Positions 49,801 to 50,134 are shown, counted from the stretch's first letter. The stretch: DNA of 64,000 bases from CF-118 sp035934385 (GCA_035934385.1 DASYXY010000008.1:70112-134111), one strand, 5' to 3'. A program made the numbers and translations. The notes: generated from the letters alone by a model not told the origin.

Positions 49801-50134
49801 CAGCCACACAATCGTCATCACGTCGAAGGACGGGCTGGGCAACGTGTCCACGACCACGATCACCTTCCAGGTGCACGCCACGATCGCCGGCCTGACCACG
49901 GCCGTGAACGACCTGAGGGCTGCAAGCAAGATCACGTCGAGCACGACGTCAGCCCAGCTTCTGTCGTACCTCACGAGCGCCCAGGCGGCGCTGACGGCCG
50001 GCAACCACGCGAGCGCCAAGGCCTACCTCGCATCGTTCGTGAGCTACGTGCAGGCGCAGGCCGGCCTGACGATCATTGCGCCGAACGACGCTCTGCTGGC
50101 CGGCTGGGCCAACGACCTGATCTCGCGCCTCTAG
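10838..50134 (+). CDS. Giant (13,098-codon) secreted multi-module adhesin-like repeat protein
   Basis: One uninterrupted frame of 39.3 kb. An N-terminal basic stretch precedes a hydrophobic segment (residues about 28-50), an export signal or anchor. Then follow: four beta-alpha-beta units (94-312), a Thr/Ser linker, six FN3 domains mixed with Ig-like domains (385-1386), a domain ending HFSVFAVGD (about 1510), and haemagglutinin-like beta-repeats to about residue 9050. The beta-repeat region carries inserted two-Cys modules, CBM5/12-like modules and acidic linkers. Calx-beta-like and small DNGQPI modules follow, then RTX-like glycine-rich repeats (11050-12410), Ig-like domains, and a FIMAH-like helical end (13016-13098). 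There is no LPxTG motif and no autotransporter barrel. GTG at 10838 is the longest start; a CTG at 10922 with AGGAG 8 bases upstream, or TTG at 10931, would give a cleaner signal peptide. A role in surface adhesion or matrix binding is inferred. Confidence 0.88.
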   Translation: MVGAREGAPRGHGRAHARARHGSPGASRLKLLLLKAATGTGAFAALVAGVLTIQNFTSYSSILPTTTQATKSQTAYVPQSRIYAVAIDQTKNQAVITMTPFTSAALASAFGRQYGMQLITFVPSFGEYVFTLPQITIGAGVGPHTATVYFPPNATSSDINAFLSQNALTVISWASTDDSAGRTAVVLLPQVKPVLVNATTGVWAAQLPVNLGQSNIDAWAQTNSAHVISYNPATGQLLLQGPKPQPVYVRTVYHQPSVKTSVNGVTGQTAKLYVAFKSGTTFNQAQQEVQQAGGQITSYNSNTELATITVPISKEAQASAALSSSAQVSCVSGSSTACPGITASPTDTTGSSTSTDTTNQTPTTSTTTGTGWTSTDVPPAPATSTSALQLVAAATDGHVTLTWTAVSNAQAYQVYRASGTNTPTLVATTTATTLTDVGGVVGTQYDYRIIPVLAAGPDATQAQTATATWVADTSMPALLKTSPQTSTLSGSVALSAEVRTGDGTATVTWSMTAPNGTTTLMATATSTSTNADPLTGSAVGVWDSRALKDGLYTMVVTVTDGAAHSTQVATQVAINNAAPAAPTALGASTQGATVVLTWRQPAAANGAKYVVSKDSDVEPIGEVAAGALSWTDENAGVGSHSYTVSLEDQFGHDSPSVSVSTTVTSNNPSSGAPSLWVTLPNGQQLAGGGAVDDRVLLMTDATASGNVHFQYSTGGLTWTDVSGPMSCSPQCAVDWNVNSLAHGHYLVRVVTSGGTSLARDLIARGDGGLPAPERPNVLQTPDGVLVTWSAATNELATKYAVSRTNGGEWQVLDVVAGTQYLDRTVQPGSNEYRVQAYNSDGAIGQASVTATIVVAAVTRSSSSSTAAQLAAPMNVRTLSGSGSVTVAWDSVAGAAGYVVQRAWSANGPFADLGRTGEMLYRDSAPVGGVAYYRVIAFAGGQDGLASEVVSATVVPTAATSTAGGAFQLGAGGSAPIASTPGTITLGASQATGTAGSRLAITASGTASAKVTSVDVQALQSGTWYVVGELSALLSGSTWTAAGTVLTDSLSEGSHQFRAVALAANGTPVGATAPSTVTIFHTAAAVTGVSATIADNTVKVGWNGGATGTTYNVYRAIGAGGFALAATGIGGSTWSDAALAGSQATGYVVTQTDGVGNESAFSQAVWVTTPSSWRDGAPPSITVLTPNAAERPQQALLDLAAEVTAAGGLSLVDFSFAPSGSSAWQSIGNLKPEPPASPSTPSGPSLAAVVGTVWTTTLNTTGLAAGGYDLRITATDNQGRAAQQLDHFYVGAAGARGPPTQGFDLSIAATTTGVHLTWTGTAGAVFQVRRAFGVNGSFYSLGTTTSNSYDDTAALPGDLYSYQVVRLTSALGFTPVMTATAQSAFTSSGTASSPDGHVVVGVQHASTDRLALAVTPDIAPPVMGVGLTAIGSAYDINAISLASGANVHQLDQPATLTFALPAGVTEAQAQTMSVYHYDAVRGTWVVEPTTLDWPNRRLVATVTHFSVFAVGDPCVGLLGEVCYVDAAAAAITLTDPTGLLTLKVNDGGGSVTFDDGVGGSATLGTAPLSMTSLVINAGTSTVEVNGNLSGLGGTLEIDAGTINVDSGGFTVGASGPITFKAIDKSNGHSLLGITSTLGGVKAKIDVNGATISGASVDLEAISGTATTTVSLAGQDLSLGALAVASTAGFDSLASDPLFTGGKFQVDGGNGTCHYTSTDATDFFGVTNCTGIPANGATVGNIVEDGSNKAINHGVLQLIYTSAVNVHGNSSITATSGDVTMAATTNVGAKVDANGGPDLGNWISCNSYSKGDIVKFNDKRYAAQNDIASSCTDPKTDTANWSDANSTDSSVVIAQVYATSNSKLTDSSTINATGKVNITSNLKTDIESSADSETSGSGASIGVAVLTTDSEAFIDSTAGTPILANGLNIAADTDNKVPTETKSSPGGASGNDSSDSSNKPSERLGGSGTDGFQSGSSTKGDNQSKTADGSQDLSAALAVTVDVATTKAYIAPQDQTTAHTINTGTGGQKVHAGSKNVSSATADAGNIKFTPDAPMVTGNGAAGFLTSGKTYYYKLTALFKGDGSTTVTVPVTLLGSGDTLNVVDTSSFGSIGDKGVLTIDLVPQACDFTVAGPTTLTLNNCAGGVLFGANVTGADESLPGAETKYAVPMGQTASTLNWTSVVNAIGYRIYRTKLATDASGSEVLLDSTIGNSSTFYADQSVSTLPGSALPTKDDKSNFGIAVAVNVDIIDTEAYLAGNLSLLAGGGVTVEAQGPGSGQSAFTAHSTSGAGGSKGITAAGSISVNVALSTTIAEVRNAAGSPVSITGDLKLSSTSNMASNGTADAKQSGDGNTSGVGVSVAVNVVNDTTSSDVANGADLVGLKNLTLTAAAKDAMTTKADGGASSGNGTLTLSAEVAIAISNVTTTASIGTGPDLSLATGGALSAHATQNATTTTTASGATTGGNAGIGLSLGLLIANHHVFSQLSRNLTQSASASFAADGASANDTEASASDTGAPESTNSSSTDNKPDSSGKDVNAKADANVGNGDDHASNAGGTGASSDQKTTPPAKSGENGGTKLTVAAAAAIVILDAKAVATPADALTITSAGTLTLKSSEDTDSKAIAKASATKAQTANIGAAAAINLVHITAQSSTGMNDVISAKGITLAAATNKTGALKGNWSSGTSYSQGDVVKDPFDTNMYVALNDVATDLDAPHFDATNWALVGPWLPGFDYTQGTVVIDTFDGKAYVAANDITNDQVGPHADSANWTVVSNEPDGKSTLDTEATAGAGAGKVGIAGSLALTILDSEVHADLLPTTGDNLNGGDLAQSATSSVDVTAKAMASDKDAKTVGIGAGAAINIVDDVTTALIEDGALISNPHKITLTANGTDSMTTYAEAGTTGASGSTLSLTADAAIALPTVTTTAAIQGTGAPQAITASDAISVSATQTAKTTTTAKANAVNGTVVIGLALGLVIANDSVTASDTRILTGKSVTLTATGSQSNTNEADASATGAAGKDTGKSTDSSGKDVNGKADDQLGNANTERTDATPSKTATTTDTKSAKADSSDNNGNTDSSKDSNTVTVAGAAAINIVTESTQASLASTANVTATGGPLTIKTLSNADASAKGVGKADEAGTVGIGVGVAVNSVTVTNMATTGTATVSAKGLDVEAGMLVNGQDRIQRFDPSSGEWKTIDQGETFPESPESGDLFQLTKAVPATTTAKGAQTLTTGGNLNVASTADFGTTGGSFKVHVGTDDVTCNYTSAGGGVLNNLSGDKCMGSVEDKALVTMTTSTTVSGPFQDPSSGFLAVADATNFETAGKFTVQGVTGTCTYLGIVANVFGGITGCSGTPKDGATVTRASVLPGVYMWNDSTSHWDMQNKGVGTGTSLPTAPNFGDYFQITKAAAPTTAVFGAFQNLSLGALAVNSTAGFNASGAFKVDGIPGTCDYSSLLGGNTFIGIAGCTGFPDDKATITAVAAATTVHLAQSLGSGTLNVATTTGFAASNGTFTVAGGTGTCKYTSTTPTSFTGVSVCTGSVSNGAAVTSGTAAPSLAAGVYQFELLTGWTFLGDGLTLPDIPMGTTLPTSPSTGDFFDLTTPIKGIYRFDGTSWDLLGSDLYYRLAEHDISAEAESGAGGDKDKVSIAGALALNIVHDHTEAIVPNGATVSAGTGDITIKAQSNEEDTAKADSDSKSGKVGIGASVSIEVLNDNTIRAAIEDHAIVNGGGKLTVSASFHHDVETEDKAGTEGGISISPSVSIAILNDQVAAYVGIGNDMTVAGDASITASVDTSSSLDSNASAAGNDVAIGAAVAVNVIETSATAELLRNLKVTAGGLTVSASTDGKSEGKAEASSKGESDSGKSSDDQSKDQVQKNPNTKDQTDGSLPKSQDQTDSANSTSSDNSGEDSGGVNIAAAVAVNWARHTTLAEIGDVTKPSAPTVSATGAVKVSGENNISANAKGIGLSTNLESDVAIGAGVGLNYEVITNTASIAPSAVVSGNGITVEAVTPATKENDFVVWAFAAAGGKSDASVAASVGIQVLSFTTTAVIGKGAQITSTGNLDLNATNFMGLQVIAAAGGLSTSGSAVGGAVVVNILSPVQTEAYIDSGTGGAGTCTSDTTCVTVTGDSSIKAKQTLVPIEPDTPLKGKITLPKVTSLAVGGSAGGGDAAVTGSVIVDVFKMMTQAYIGSGAQVTTTGLTITAENDTSVVNVAGALALSEGSAGVAVSIIVEVINKDADAFVGQSAFVNAGGDVSISAISHEDLFELVVAGGASESAGVAGSILVVVFNGDSSHSISAYIDSYATVHAAGKLAVSASDTADKLNLASGNIAIGTGSAGVGASAVIVVWNGIVDASVRSHANVEGDGGTGVTVTAMQEENLLLIAVSGDGGDSAGVAGSVVVNVFGDTTTAHIDPNVTIGGSNAAVGVSATDNTTILSIAGALAIGGTAGVGAGIDVEVVTKNTTASIGKSGSISTTTGNVTVAAISSENATSIAVGAGFGGTAAVNVNVGVSVYSITTSAFIDGGSSPSDGAVVNSGGGVGVTADETLSLNAIGGNVSAAGTAAVGAAAAVPVITKETHAYIAPHAQVTSGTGAVSADTGLITVTAVDTHFDPSRTGAITGPSNSVLHLQSNHGLSEDERVIYDNGGASDIGGLHSVQDDAASTVNGAGQDLGLHMLTVADASTFSSSGGSFNVAGINGTCTYSGKSGNQLTGVMGCTGTPADGANVTTGTVYYAHVVSPTDVQLMNQPHGLTSGSASSDCSIVVCSLSTPSTHGEGHRIVPTDKAGVREDQSPRFNPRPTGGITNGDVDYSTWTITLPYNTSLANDDKVVYSSGGGTPIGGLVDGGTYYAENVANGNPTTLNLSATKGGSIIHITDPGTGGGRSQSVVPDGDAPTGDGSDMGAPRTVTVQTDTVQGVAVTATNSDDIAGVGISAGFAGSAAVNLSGVVDVIKANTSAYIGKSATVNSGGDVRVAAANQFHEIGIAATIAIAGEAGVGVGVGVHLVTLNTDAYIDDAAQVTAANDINVIANGKEAIISVVAGASGGTVGVAGTLTVTILKVHTFACTGTWTSDSKGCANPPASPLHPTTLSAGNNVAIGSRDESTLTLITASLAGGFVGVGVAVGVASVSKDTEAFIGPNGVVDGAANGTDPTTAYTGNFNSGGDFGNFQTNSMKGIAIEAASSENIFGLSASVGGGFVGIAGGVGVTLIHVGTQAYAGANAQLNQNGGATGGATQSVNASAVDYFKSLTVAGGAAGGFVGVAGGVDIGTADSSVQAFLDTGTKVAAQLSVEVNALSRKQVQTYALSLGVGFVGVAGSVSVWSVGTQGESHYNPVGGGPAKGNWMTATNYQKGDVVTDTTDPCTTANCNVWTASSNLTPSAIAPHSDTAHWTRGQTDSLQSAPDGTPGCLPGCDKGQWSSAASYNSGDVVEYQGSQFQARKAVGPSSTTPPNDLTDWLGVSKGGSAQGSADSGASGQDMGGAPGYGHVLNNTSAGPASPFSGGSGYSAKTHVTFSSQDWTARRDIVAPVAWAPGSYNRGTIVTDGLNNYAPQVDNPDNTTAPHNNLVATSATPFSGVAAYSAGDEVSYNREGFKAQRAITIVGSNWLPSMVYNRGTVVIDPTDHNQYAPIVDNPDETVQPHQNAFQWALYNPSSDSTDWTPFAGQWALYDPSHDQADFVSSAGATKTNGKIASHASDATGDVSGNEPGSMVASHGISTVPSAGTTATVDGTVVAHNGHVHVWAKDNLDVKGLAGAVAAGVVGVGAAVLVLNVDSSTDAGIGPSADITAGAGGGGQISVDAEMNPENTSGLAFSGTGGLVAVGAQVVVLNDSSAQNAHVDGGTLERAGGGIDVTSNAQRFPDIESIGVAIGAVTAGASVAVMSVTGNNRAFIGNVAIATNHQHVAHLTVHAEDNVTAPVLGIAVAGGAFAGLGGVIAISSLSGTASATSGAQGDVDGAVEVSAHATHVVSTKTFNVSTGVAAAGLTVSRADDARNTEATLASTASGTAGGGVSVTSTATNQATATAPGGQVGGVAIGIMIAIALVEGDTKADLEGSVGGSVFTTVRATGDNEANATSTTVGIGAVAASGEFADAEIKSGAAIDAILGGSVKSDGTVTVEATQSHRNDAEASATAVGIGIGGALSFELTFAKDGGEVKAEIDGNVTKSGSLYYHAYGHNFVDAETLAAAASAFLSGTASGAVSDIETTAVVEVVSTGGSSTSGGGATIRAESDNHAKTNTQLASGGLGAFAISVPSAKVEGATNVTYDGSVTTTGGDLMVQATSNNFAEVDSPSLSIGAIAAAIASVDSEVTGDAKTDAWIGPNSGASATFSAPGHAIRVEATSTNKATASSESLAAGALAVTIEFVTSLIGGETRAEFDGTVPAPSGLDAQTGSVLVQAHGQNTATATTKMLSVTAIGAQGAKADAEVQTGAAVIAMSGATASIDVSGAVALDAELTNDGAGHFNYTDAKILSDSLGAINAGIFFADSYIAGAVVAEMDGSIAASGSVGLTATGTNDAEGSTSSLGIGAISVSGAAVDVEVLPGGTVETNVGAGTIASGGLVALNATSHNTANATSDTANIGIVAGGITVPSAKVRGETKAEFGANLTSGTGLNVDATSTNTATTSSAIVAIGALSGGGAGATAIVSAEASTLAVVDQGAAVNVSGAVQVEATSTDHATATPSQIALGAFTLSVLLPTAIIGSEDQGDWSSANSYNQNDLVHYSGAEYVAQQDVSTGGAAPNTDPADWRQVNGNGTLAYVDGGITAGSLLVQSRGQNQAVSTVDLHFFSLAGGGGAEADAKVEPNATTVAFVGSDAIIGVSGPVTVDAGLVSDGTHANYADTHLFALGAGIIAAGVYVAHSLIAGGVDAELNGAVTGSSSVTVETNQSVGGVTNGFNDAESDANATNVSLAAAVTISIADTEISNGAYTQARIGNAGIVTSGSVQVLATSRNYAITHSNVIAVGLFGAGGVAMPTASVGGSTTAEMDGQVSGGNGVRVQAHSANSAQVPHALVISAGLLAVGIGGAHALVTSDAGTTAQVLSTGTVDESTGIVSITATSNNGVTANMDGGGGGAISFQDEHGDADNHAPTTAEFDGTSNNAAQISVGTDATDTATSSINVASFGLVGAGVTEAENTVDGNDAAFIGSDAKIQSNNTVVMVQATRSGSVSPSSSGAAGGAVGAAVIEVDATVGGSTKAYVDSHAAVGNLTGEPASLTVGANVVSSSNANASAGTGGIVSFGGVHANSTVQPEVDAYLGDHVNVLLSGNISVSAISTRAEAHAKSTAFGGGAAQIGAANADATSAPRVNAYFGNNTTVNVGGSVVIDGEAQTTALTGAPLGDSFVADGSMVDISNDTIDFQNHDLITGAGVFYTTNGIPGNVLPGLHDNSVYSVVVVDPDHIQLGALFTAKHIESTAIGTGKSGVDDLANIIRFSVPHNFQQGDAVLFSGPETVGLPAAPTILYVRPIDSKTDPYEIELYTSHAAAMDPGTGSFDPSAIAGGIANDFNSGDIVSYVSAQPLTFKQSSVNVDGSYNYCTSCNDIVVGPQTGAGSSGVQNDGLFTGEKVQYRTNGTSVQGLSNGGTYYVIATNGTEIQLANSYCEAAGCDTDGDDAQGTVNDGSDTAVNPITITPPLSASDGVGNGTTTFTSATFNFDPDPIGHPCVYRGRPITQIDGGSNIPKTSNTNPTPTIASCNSASSVVLSQAVGAGTGISFAIGDPSVQQIVPLPIGGLQNHGLYQVDSTSTHTNLVLDQVSGTVPIPLTYQETVTDFGPQTVQVIGGDYWSNQQIFPAGINLTNPGSDKQDEIRIDLDVAAGVTQPLPGGANYLYTPDSTFSPLHETSLRTFNPPAGNGITSADAEGGGGGLGSFNTPEATSNNNPHVEAFSAAASIMAGGDVTITSVADINGMATAQNGSGGLISAADVNATVNGNSDSYAFVGADIKHTPPPEQTITGDAPGATQINGSGRTIQAGGNIKIASSSYQNSYVKAHTDSGGLGDFSHASAQTNVNSNDAAVIGAGANVSGMTVNLLSNSHGDNFGRAESFAIAFIGGSFANEGYTLNGNDTALIDGIGGSNTKVSALDGIDVRAYHYSENSDHDHSSTCICIGPSSGGDGANFNLTNNASAHAGALVTTGPRLIFGVNENDSTLEVPLHTNSDNHLALYVEAQNEGGASGGSSQIAWSSDVVIYTGPSPFLHVGSNRTVDEAINISVNGMANPAPGTPLSGTVNVDDKVNHEVGDIWMDSSGGIGTETSVGTFTFRENYQTVMVQNDSPLELVLNKLVVINPQAQPTVTLNGSPVQTATPFFEIKQVALPTTVTISNTGTGIGASDILFKGTIDNPIGETDVTNAGGNILGLCDGPRSGCAAFIRSNVTHIHAPAGSIGTTGGTYLGVNPVQWDGGAMVFTADALNDINLDMATEARDPGIPFPTHSTTVSGDGQDVSLGTLKVASASGFAGSGTFTAAGVEGICSYTSIAGNTFKGITGCTGVPEDGQKVTDADPIEIGNIVGGGSINLRLQGTVDAIGTVDLPGVILAGTTGHNTGAPPPPESPPPYFNQFYPDTGTPGKFDPGAIGGSPNASESTYNFDLLDAGKNGTAGSINVFAQDPSKTATRINVNGLVEIRQGLTGVHAYGNVNATPGVNGFINFNEQFGDLRVGVIKSSDDDVTLVAPGSIFDAPGGTDNPPATGDASPSSNPDVIGVSITLIANTGTIGQDINFLEIQSSFDRFGILNADAPGVIRITQTTGDLNVDVVTTCFAASATSCNNVSLANDNGSILDGHNRGAGGSGGPGGSDPNVIGNTIDLSALNNGIAGSIGGDNTHGNDLKVYSSAGSGCGRSFTLAYQDANYQNAKAGERSVTANCDLAAQADNNVFITETPGVALLNVVAAPMDLLLALARNGSVRLTTTETGIDGNGAACTVSVPTCPNSSATAGNDILLLHKGSTLVVENDHVAVPFGEVKAQSGNVTLRAADDIVTDPSSQILATTEISDPGTGATDPNLPVNKTGNIDIYVDSHPTSPVTAVSDPTVGDGGVAVLRNGATTAFDGFVPATTGQITPGAGGGLTRVFGNGEADTIIFDQSILGGQTRAYGDSSPTVATALASACGGAQTLCNDTFIVNRLQSMVTVGTDIGLADTLTLDGQNGANTYDIYTSGSQFTQNNYMINVLGSHQQADVCSGSPASSTTNSCTDTLNVFGYDTYTSGSPDNTGTNLAAGVDYSTNDIFLLRSTPAGINGETAARPTAYQGTGDPDGDNEFAETAADNDSGDEYSGGSAFIALLHATLNQAQAVDNTGALTGCGGVGLVGKTCNFGVERVNYDSAMNGGVHVYSLGGNDYYAVDDNAAPTYLDGGSGDNYFQIGQIYGLRRNAGPVTSPVPPTFNGSGNLAAENVFDVATIATTRGWLSRGTSSPLVAQGGTGNNTFVVYSNHAVVHLEGDGGNNLFIVRGFALAQVDSVGNIKLPGGCNTISAPYCLPLPILTNGFSTAAETDVRTGAGQNQVEYNMNAPVSVDGGTGFNKLIILGTEFADHIVVTDHGIFGAGMFVTFRNIQVIEINALEGDDTIDVLSTPPGVAVRVIGGLGSNQINVAGDVNGDVFSLDINGTSGTINHDVLTQDALYKDLVIPGVSLSVAQGSQGAVIITEHAGGTTVYEDVGGAAGSIGTRIDNYTVRLAQKPIAPVFVTVTAEPDIRLNRLGLNQTSQIGDSILLTTGLCSLSCVGTTTALTDFYLHTIYDASNLDSPQRAVVLEFDASNYSVPQTVDVGAINDALNDGQRVYEVSHSVLSADPFYNNAVVRNVEVTKIDPGSPGIQVTVLGNTDVPGIYFDGATDGAGNLTSATATFTMADNGQPIYEVNSTAHIALGTTMTFVSATQVTLSSPGVAGTNVVFSLPSRVTPPAQFSTGSVTGATVTAAGANFTLADLGQPINETDGAGHLHAATAITAVIDANTVTISPSDVSDGAFSFVLPSRLSAFADFRDGDTTTVAVNQIKSSTAAFNAGDIGRPIVEVDDGGHIAAGTVIIQVSNDSTVATLSSNTTNGTASGIVFTLPARNASNVVLEGDSKTQITAYYSVQLQAPPSSGVVTVDVSPQDGYVNLTSNDPRFMLIGLGPVGATAGDWNITFSGSNFNVPVVIAVNAPNIYAPFDPHNEFITHQVINSATTAANYVQTPPISASPLFFYVYSNREPNGIVQAPAGMVVTKCGDADPTKCTVPGPGSSYSMRLTMAPTQDVTVALITDGQTDTTPGGRVFNNHIGNAATVTMFSGNVVVLGNTITRGTGSELGSFISEGFQVGQHIMVGLAGPFTVTGVTDQVLTLMTAPPAVTSAVISRTVDHGLFMGSVKYDECYANDGAGNCLGAIIRADGSSWLDDGFLEGQMFQINGSGGLFKIQALTGTTTTKVDVLVVTATTHDPTTGTESLPTILPFGPAHTKGGPITVTLTQWAGEVTFNSTNWYVPVAIPVLADPYYNVPAGSRSRLSFPKVPHLLSNIRGPLSVEGADPGNDHTQLQLPVMLPAETNAAPFGIGVQPPESQQVNVLNIFDDGAQQDQTGTLSSTSLVGFGMGPGLDFTGHKGYVNCNGLMGIALKDCQLLHPTFGEPAKFPGGISFGSITIDPATGNFLTNAALSTIQVLNLMMGQGNDHLTVTGSLVPGPYANANGSLFTDGQLNTFVHGGLTQVQGGGAAFLQVLSGMFDVTQLDASHWSVKRDDNFSWGAYEFAPGQMLMWNGVPFGLITDMGLTGDPSGATLIVSGALGTPLMAGPTVTETGTIGVFDPATKSTGSFYYSGNTITRTDLRSWAEFGFVNGEAIVVDGVPAGTISIGGPTNDVLTISGSAAPAACATLPGACTTTVAVYDSVTPASNPVRLGGNDITVNGGGGPGPGLQPPTITASNTQVLTEAITGATTETLTRSVGSWLADGYVFGMVMQIGGVPAWTIAGVSATTLDLTGPNTMPTLTCTTVAGVTTCPTFVGFAPSPLVVYGSTSQDGIWYSGDPHTMTQRDFGTKPFPTQLGNGTPDFIFPVADTFKYAGNNVLDASADFPIAPLSLTSVPNVGVPEGQVPSVGVVLYGGPGNNTIYGSQAPDFIAGGSGNTTVYGERGNNQILGSDGINVDVITRAISFPTNNSSAYPNADTLICGQTPPTCNNLIYGNTPGAGEVVTDRFADYNNVIFGADGILSQDTQEATVGVIGNTAPYLSHMVGGLVLASNQSTGFATLTCPTTAACFTTADVGQAVQDSYGFLGAGTTITAIAVDLVTGRTFATLSRNALNAASATGLTVTVFNTRTVTVMLTANPPSTALVFNIPAATLTCITPNPCFNQSDVGLVVTDLVGPLSNVNLSAGTVIYSVNTAGTVATLTRNAVAGSVSSLNVIVGPPHGYCRPLGAISNSPGYCQPSGTTSWGDNRVEKIMTTGDITAVASTRPQNHGNDTLYGSGGDSVLIGGDGTDNIQGGPGRNLIVGGSVQLYRGAGTMALVPDPNTHLFNYTNPRFQDLGGPVGTVIYNSCTYGTCALNSNGTLSDNATFGQSMNDNTPQCDPTGHAWWSDFLSNAGNAGMLGTPSCKAGTGQIGITLSAPVGTPGWPIDLQDSPYKGADYIAGGPGSGYIFGESNNNIIQAHGSIDIVHPTVNGSSLANQMASNLETVGDPYAGASACSFAGFYLGDRVGACRNTGASDALPVDPTQPLRLNPSLDNYLPLEYALSAGFTITGHTLVRNDGLQWADAGFAVGQTVSVGTNAGNAAPAGVVTAISLDGLTMTVSGLPTGTYVAATDGESYVEGGRGNNTIFANQGQNDIVGGNSDLFSLKAPAQRASGSNLIFGGSGSNVGYGDCTNSSFDTLNLMPGTNECFTSANGHAHDSNVLTANNADVIRLIGTKGTYGAGNGVATFNFTPGGGQPAGAYLNFNYDLAGYPNATERIIARAVKPLDNTPGGPDLAGQAPVINGGVLVSGGPLVTGTKATNLVGDIGGNPVPAGWGNNGEPAGTLQQGSEIHAESGDAFIYGGPADDMIFGGAQNDTIILGYGDNWVSGGRGDQCIIGGGGRCLTSRNGSSEPLYGIAAIPASSTTTSFLNQLITTPGNVQRATINVGGALNYAAMLYPYNWDPSTYVAPGVSSGNPTYSTNCKENKTCPTYITVYGHNIIYGGWGNGVTHGGPGNSAISGAEAPTLGYSDNFNLFGKGVTANEAGYLANGATDTNPTDYVINTAAIESDFFHPYNPGNAAGFEPVADPPNGNAGRAFNIGKSLYFNAEDPRRQIQLFPGPGVFDTNIATDGFTTVGGFNPLDCEFGGTSIAGACADSTKKGLPFFMTFNPFGGPRFDPNQPIDTTWNAATGTFQPDPVTGDKALFGDLGNDYIVAGMGRVRVWGGWGNDLIDLRADTTVDNGLNDMPVPNSHNSAGSPAWEALAYGGAGQDIYFAGTGGDRLVDWVGNHNSYYVPFSQFGMPAVSRTLMPFLPEFLYALSKSDGADQTLGPRTDAFCAANPSTGACVDFPTYSGAPARNGEPFGELGLVLQHDLAWHQQSGPPFNEMPENLGGTGIDVAKTANVLAFNSPGTCDYLSEMSSCSGPAVLSLANGAGVNLPSGTNTPGAGSAPLQVTGTPGATVTYSVTEGTLYKITGSGVIGATGRFGTSVDVSTWPDGTITVTATLTANGHTTTLTGTMGKNSVAPPAPTASAPVWANIANASIYNVTVTGQVGSIADVVINDGQLPIANQSNGMDFVGSTGTVVVPIDVTGLVDGPLTISVSLTNGAGNSYATTFTVLKDTVAPPLTVSASPYINIANVSTYQPVFTGEADGTVSYTITDGTTTLSGSKFFNGSTKWQPSMVLTSLKNGPVTLTVTETDPAGNPTVVVTHLVKDTVAPSGSFAMAGTTINGVVATTNPALSITPAFTATSGIASVLYSVNGGLSYAATAVLPSVDGLYTVTALVTSNSGNTATFSRQVRLDRSGPAVTYSITAPTNAGAYDVGKPVTLTFSASDVDNVASTTAVLDGTTAVTSGVAFNTEKLSAGSHTIVITSKDGLGNVSTTTITFQVHATIAGLTTAVNDLRAASKITSSTTSAQLLSYLTSAQAALTAGNHASAKAYLASFVSYVQAQAGLTIIAPNDALLAGWANDLISRL
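11117..11770 (+). repeat. Four degenerate beta-alpha-beta units at the N-terminus of the giant protein
   Basis: Units lie at about 11117-11236, 11270-11405, 11441-11563 and 11645-11770. Each has a strand, a Gln/Ala-rich helix, an 'I(S/T).(Y/W/F)' turn and a closing strand ending in Leu/Val-Pro or Gly-Pro. Compare NAFLSQNALTVISW, DAWAQTNSAHVISY and QEVQQAGGQITSY. The last unit resembles the propeptide-like (I9/ferredoxin-like) regions of secreted subtilases, but no protease domain follows. Confidence 0.5.
11990..14995 (+). repeat. Fibronectin type III / Ig-like array of the giant protein
   Basis: Six FN3-like domains are visible by the VTLTW...A..Y.VYR core and a C-terminal Y.V..... pattern. 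They start near 11990, 12570, 13150, 13440, 14080 and 14735, with Ig-like sandwiches between several of them (for example 12260-12560 and 14360-14700). A seventh FN3-like domain is embedded much later at 17310-17510. Such arrays act as spacers or carbohydrate-proximal modules in secreted bacterial proteins. Confidence 0.7.
15851..16050 (+). repeat. Two-cysteine module, copy 1 of 7
   Basis: The module pattern is GQ.LSLGALAVAS.AGF, a gap, then F.VDG..GTC.YT......F.G...CTG.P..GA.V. This copy is the reference (GQDLSLGALAVAS, NGTCHYTSTD, NCTGIPANGATV). Other copies lie at 20495-20700, 20717-20905, 21062-21260, 21278-21465, 24818-25005 and 36116-36300. The fold is like the 'GxFxIdgExisYtg...TFtG' modules of tail fibres and adhesins, but the usual Glu and Arg positions are replaced by a Cys pair, probably a disulfide. 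Confidence 0.65.
16229..16365 (+). repeat. CBM5/12-like aromatic module, first of about nine
   Basis: The pattern W.....Y..GD.V.......Y.A........P......W is typical of small chitin-binding (CBM5/12) modules. This copy reads NWISCNSYSKGDIV and RYAAQND and ends at NWSD. Further copies lie at 18860-19005, 19004-19145, 26840-26995, 27062-27190, 27409-27500, 27540-27600, 27630-27760 and 30932-31070. Binding to chitin or peptidoglycan-like glycans is suggested by family but not shown. Confidence 0.6.
20495..21465 (+). repeat. Four tandem two-cysteine modules (copies 2-5)
   Basis: Four consecutive or nearly consecutive copies at 20495, 20717, 21062 and 21278 share GTC.Y and CTG/CSG/CMG blocks. Between copies 3 and 4, and after copy 5, short inserts of another kind occur ('GVYMWNDSTSHWD', 'GIYRFDGTSWDL') followed by 'LPT.P..GD.F..T'. 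These resemble the tail-fibre-type motif for displaying glycine/aromatic loops. Confidence 0.6.
26840..27760 (+). repeat. Cluster of CBM5/12-like modules
   Basis: Five to six aromatic modules in under 1 kb: NWMTATNYQKGDVV, QWSSAASYNSGDVV, WAPGSYNRGTIV, FSGVAAYSAGDEV and NWLPSMVYNRGTVV. Two share the rare sequence YNRGT.V.D....YAP.VDNPD, so they arose by recent duplication within the gene. Confidence 0.6.
40285..40965 (+). repeat. Three tandem 'DxGQPI' modules
   Basis: Three consecutive units follow the pattern 'A.F...D.GQPI.E.D..GHI.AGT.I..V....VTLS......G....LPSR': ADNGQPIYEVN, ADLGQPINETD and GDIGRPIVEVD. Two diverged copies with Cys residues occur at about 44430-44640 and 44690-44905. Modules of this kind are common in tail-spike and large surface proteins. 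They follow a Calx-beta-like stretch (about 39680-40250). Confidence 0.55.
43996..48065 (+). repeat. RTX-like (hemolysin-type calcium-binding) glycine-rich repeats
   Basis: Nonapeptide-type GG.G.(N/D).(I/L).G repeats appear in separate clusters: YGGPGNNTIYGSQAPDFIAG (43996), GNDTLYGSGGDSVLIGG (45064), GGRGNNTIFANQGQNDIVGG (46117), IYGGPADDMIFGGAQNDTII (46780), YGGWGNGVTHGGPGN (47206) and GGWGNDLIDLRAD (47875). They are diverged, with Asn often replacing Asp. Calcium-triggered folding after secretion is the known role of the family; lipase, ADP-cyclase or acylation features of RTX toxins are not seen. Confidence 0.65.
49880..50131 (+). other. C-terminal FIMAH-like helical domain of the giant protein
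   Basis: The last 83 or so residues leave the beta-rich pattern and become helical: IAGLTTAVNDLRAASKI, QLLSYLTSAQAALTAGN, AKAYLASFVSYVQAQAG and LLAGWANDLISRL. Spacing and hydrophobic pattern match the FIMAH-type C-terminal domain found at the ends of many secreted actinobacterial and chloroflexi proteins. Its function is not established. It is preceded by about five Ig-like sandwiches (48490-49880) with the recurring linker KDTVAP. Confidence 0.6.
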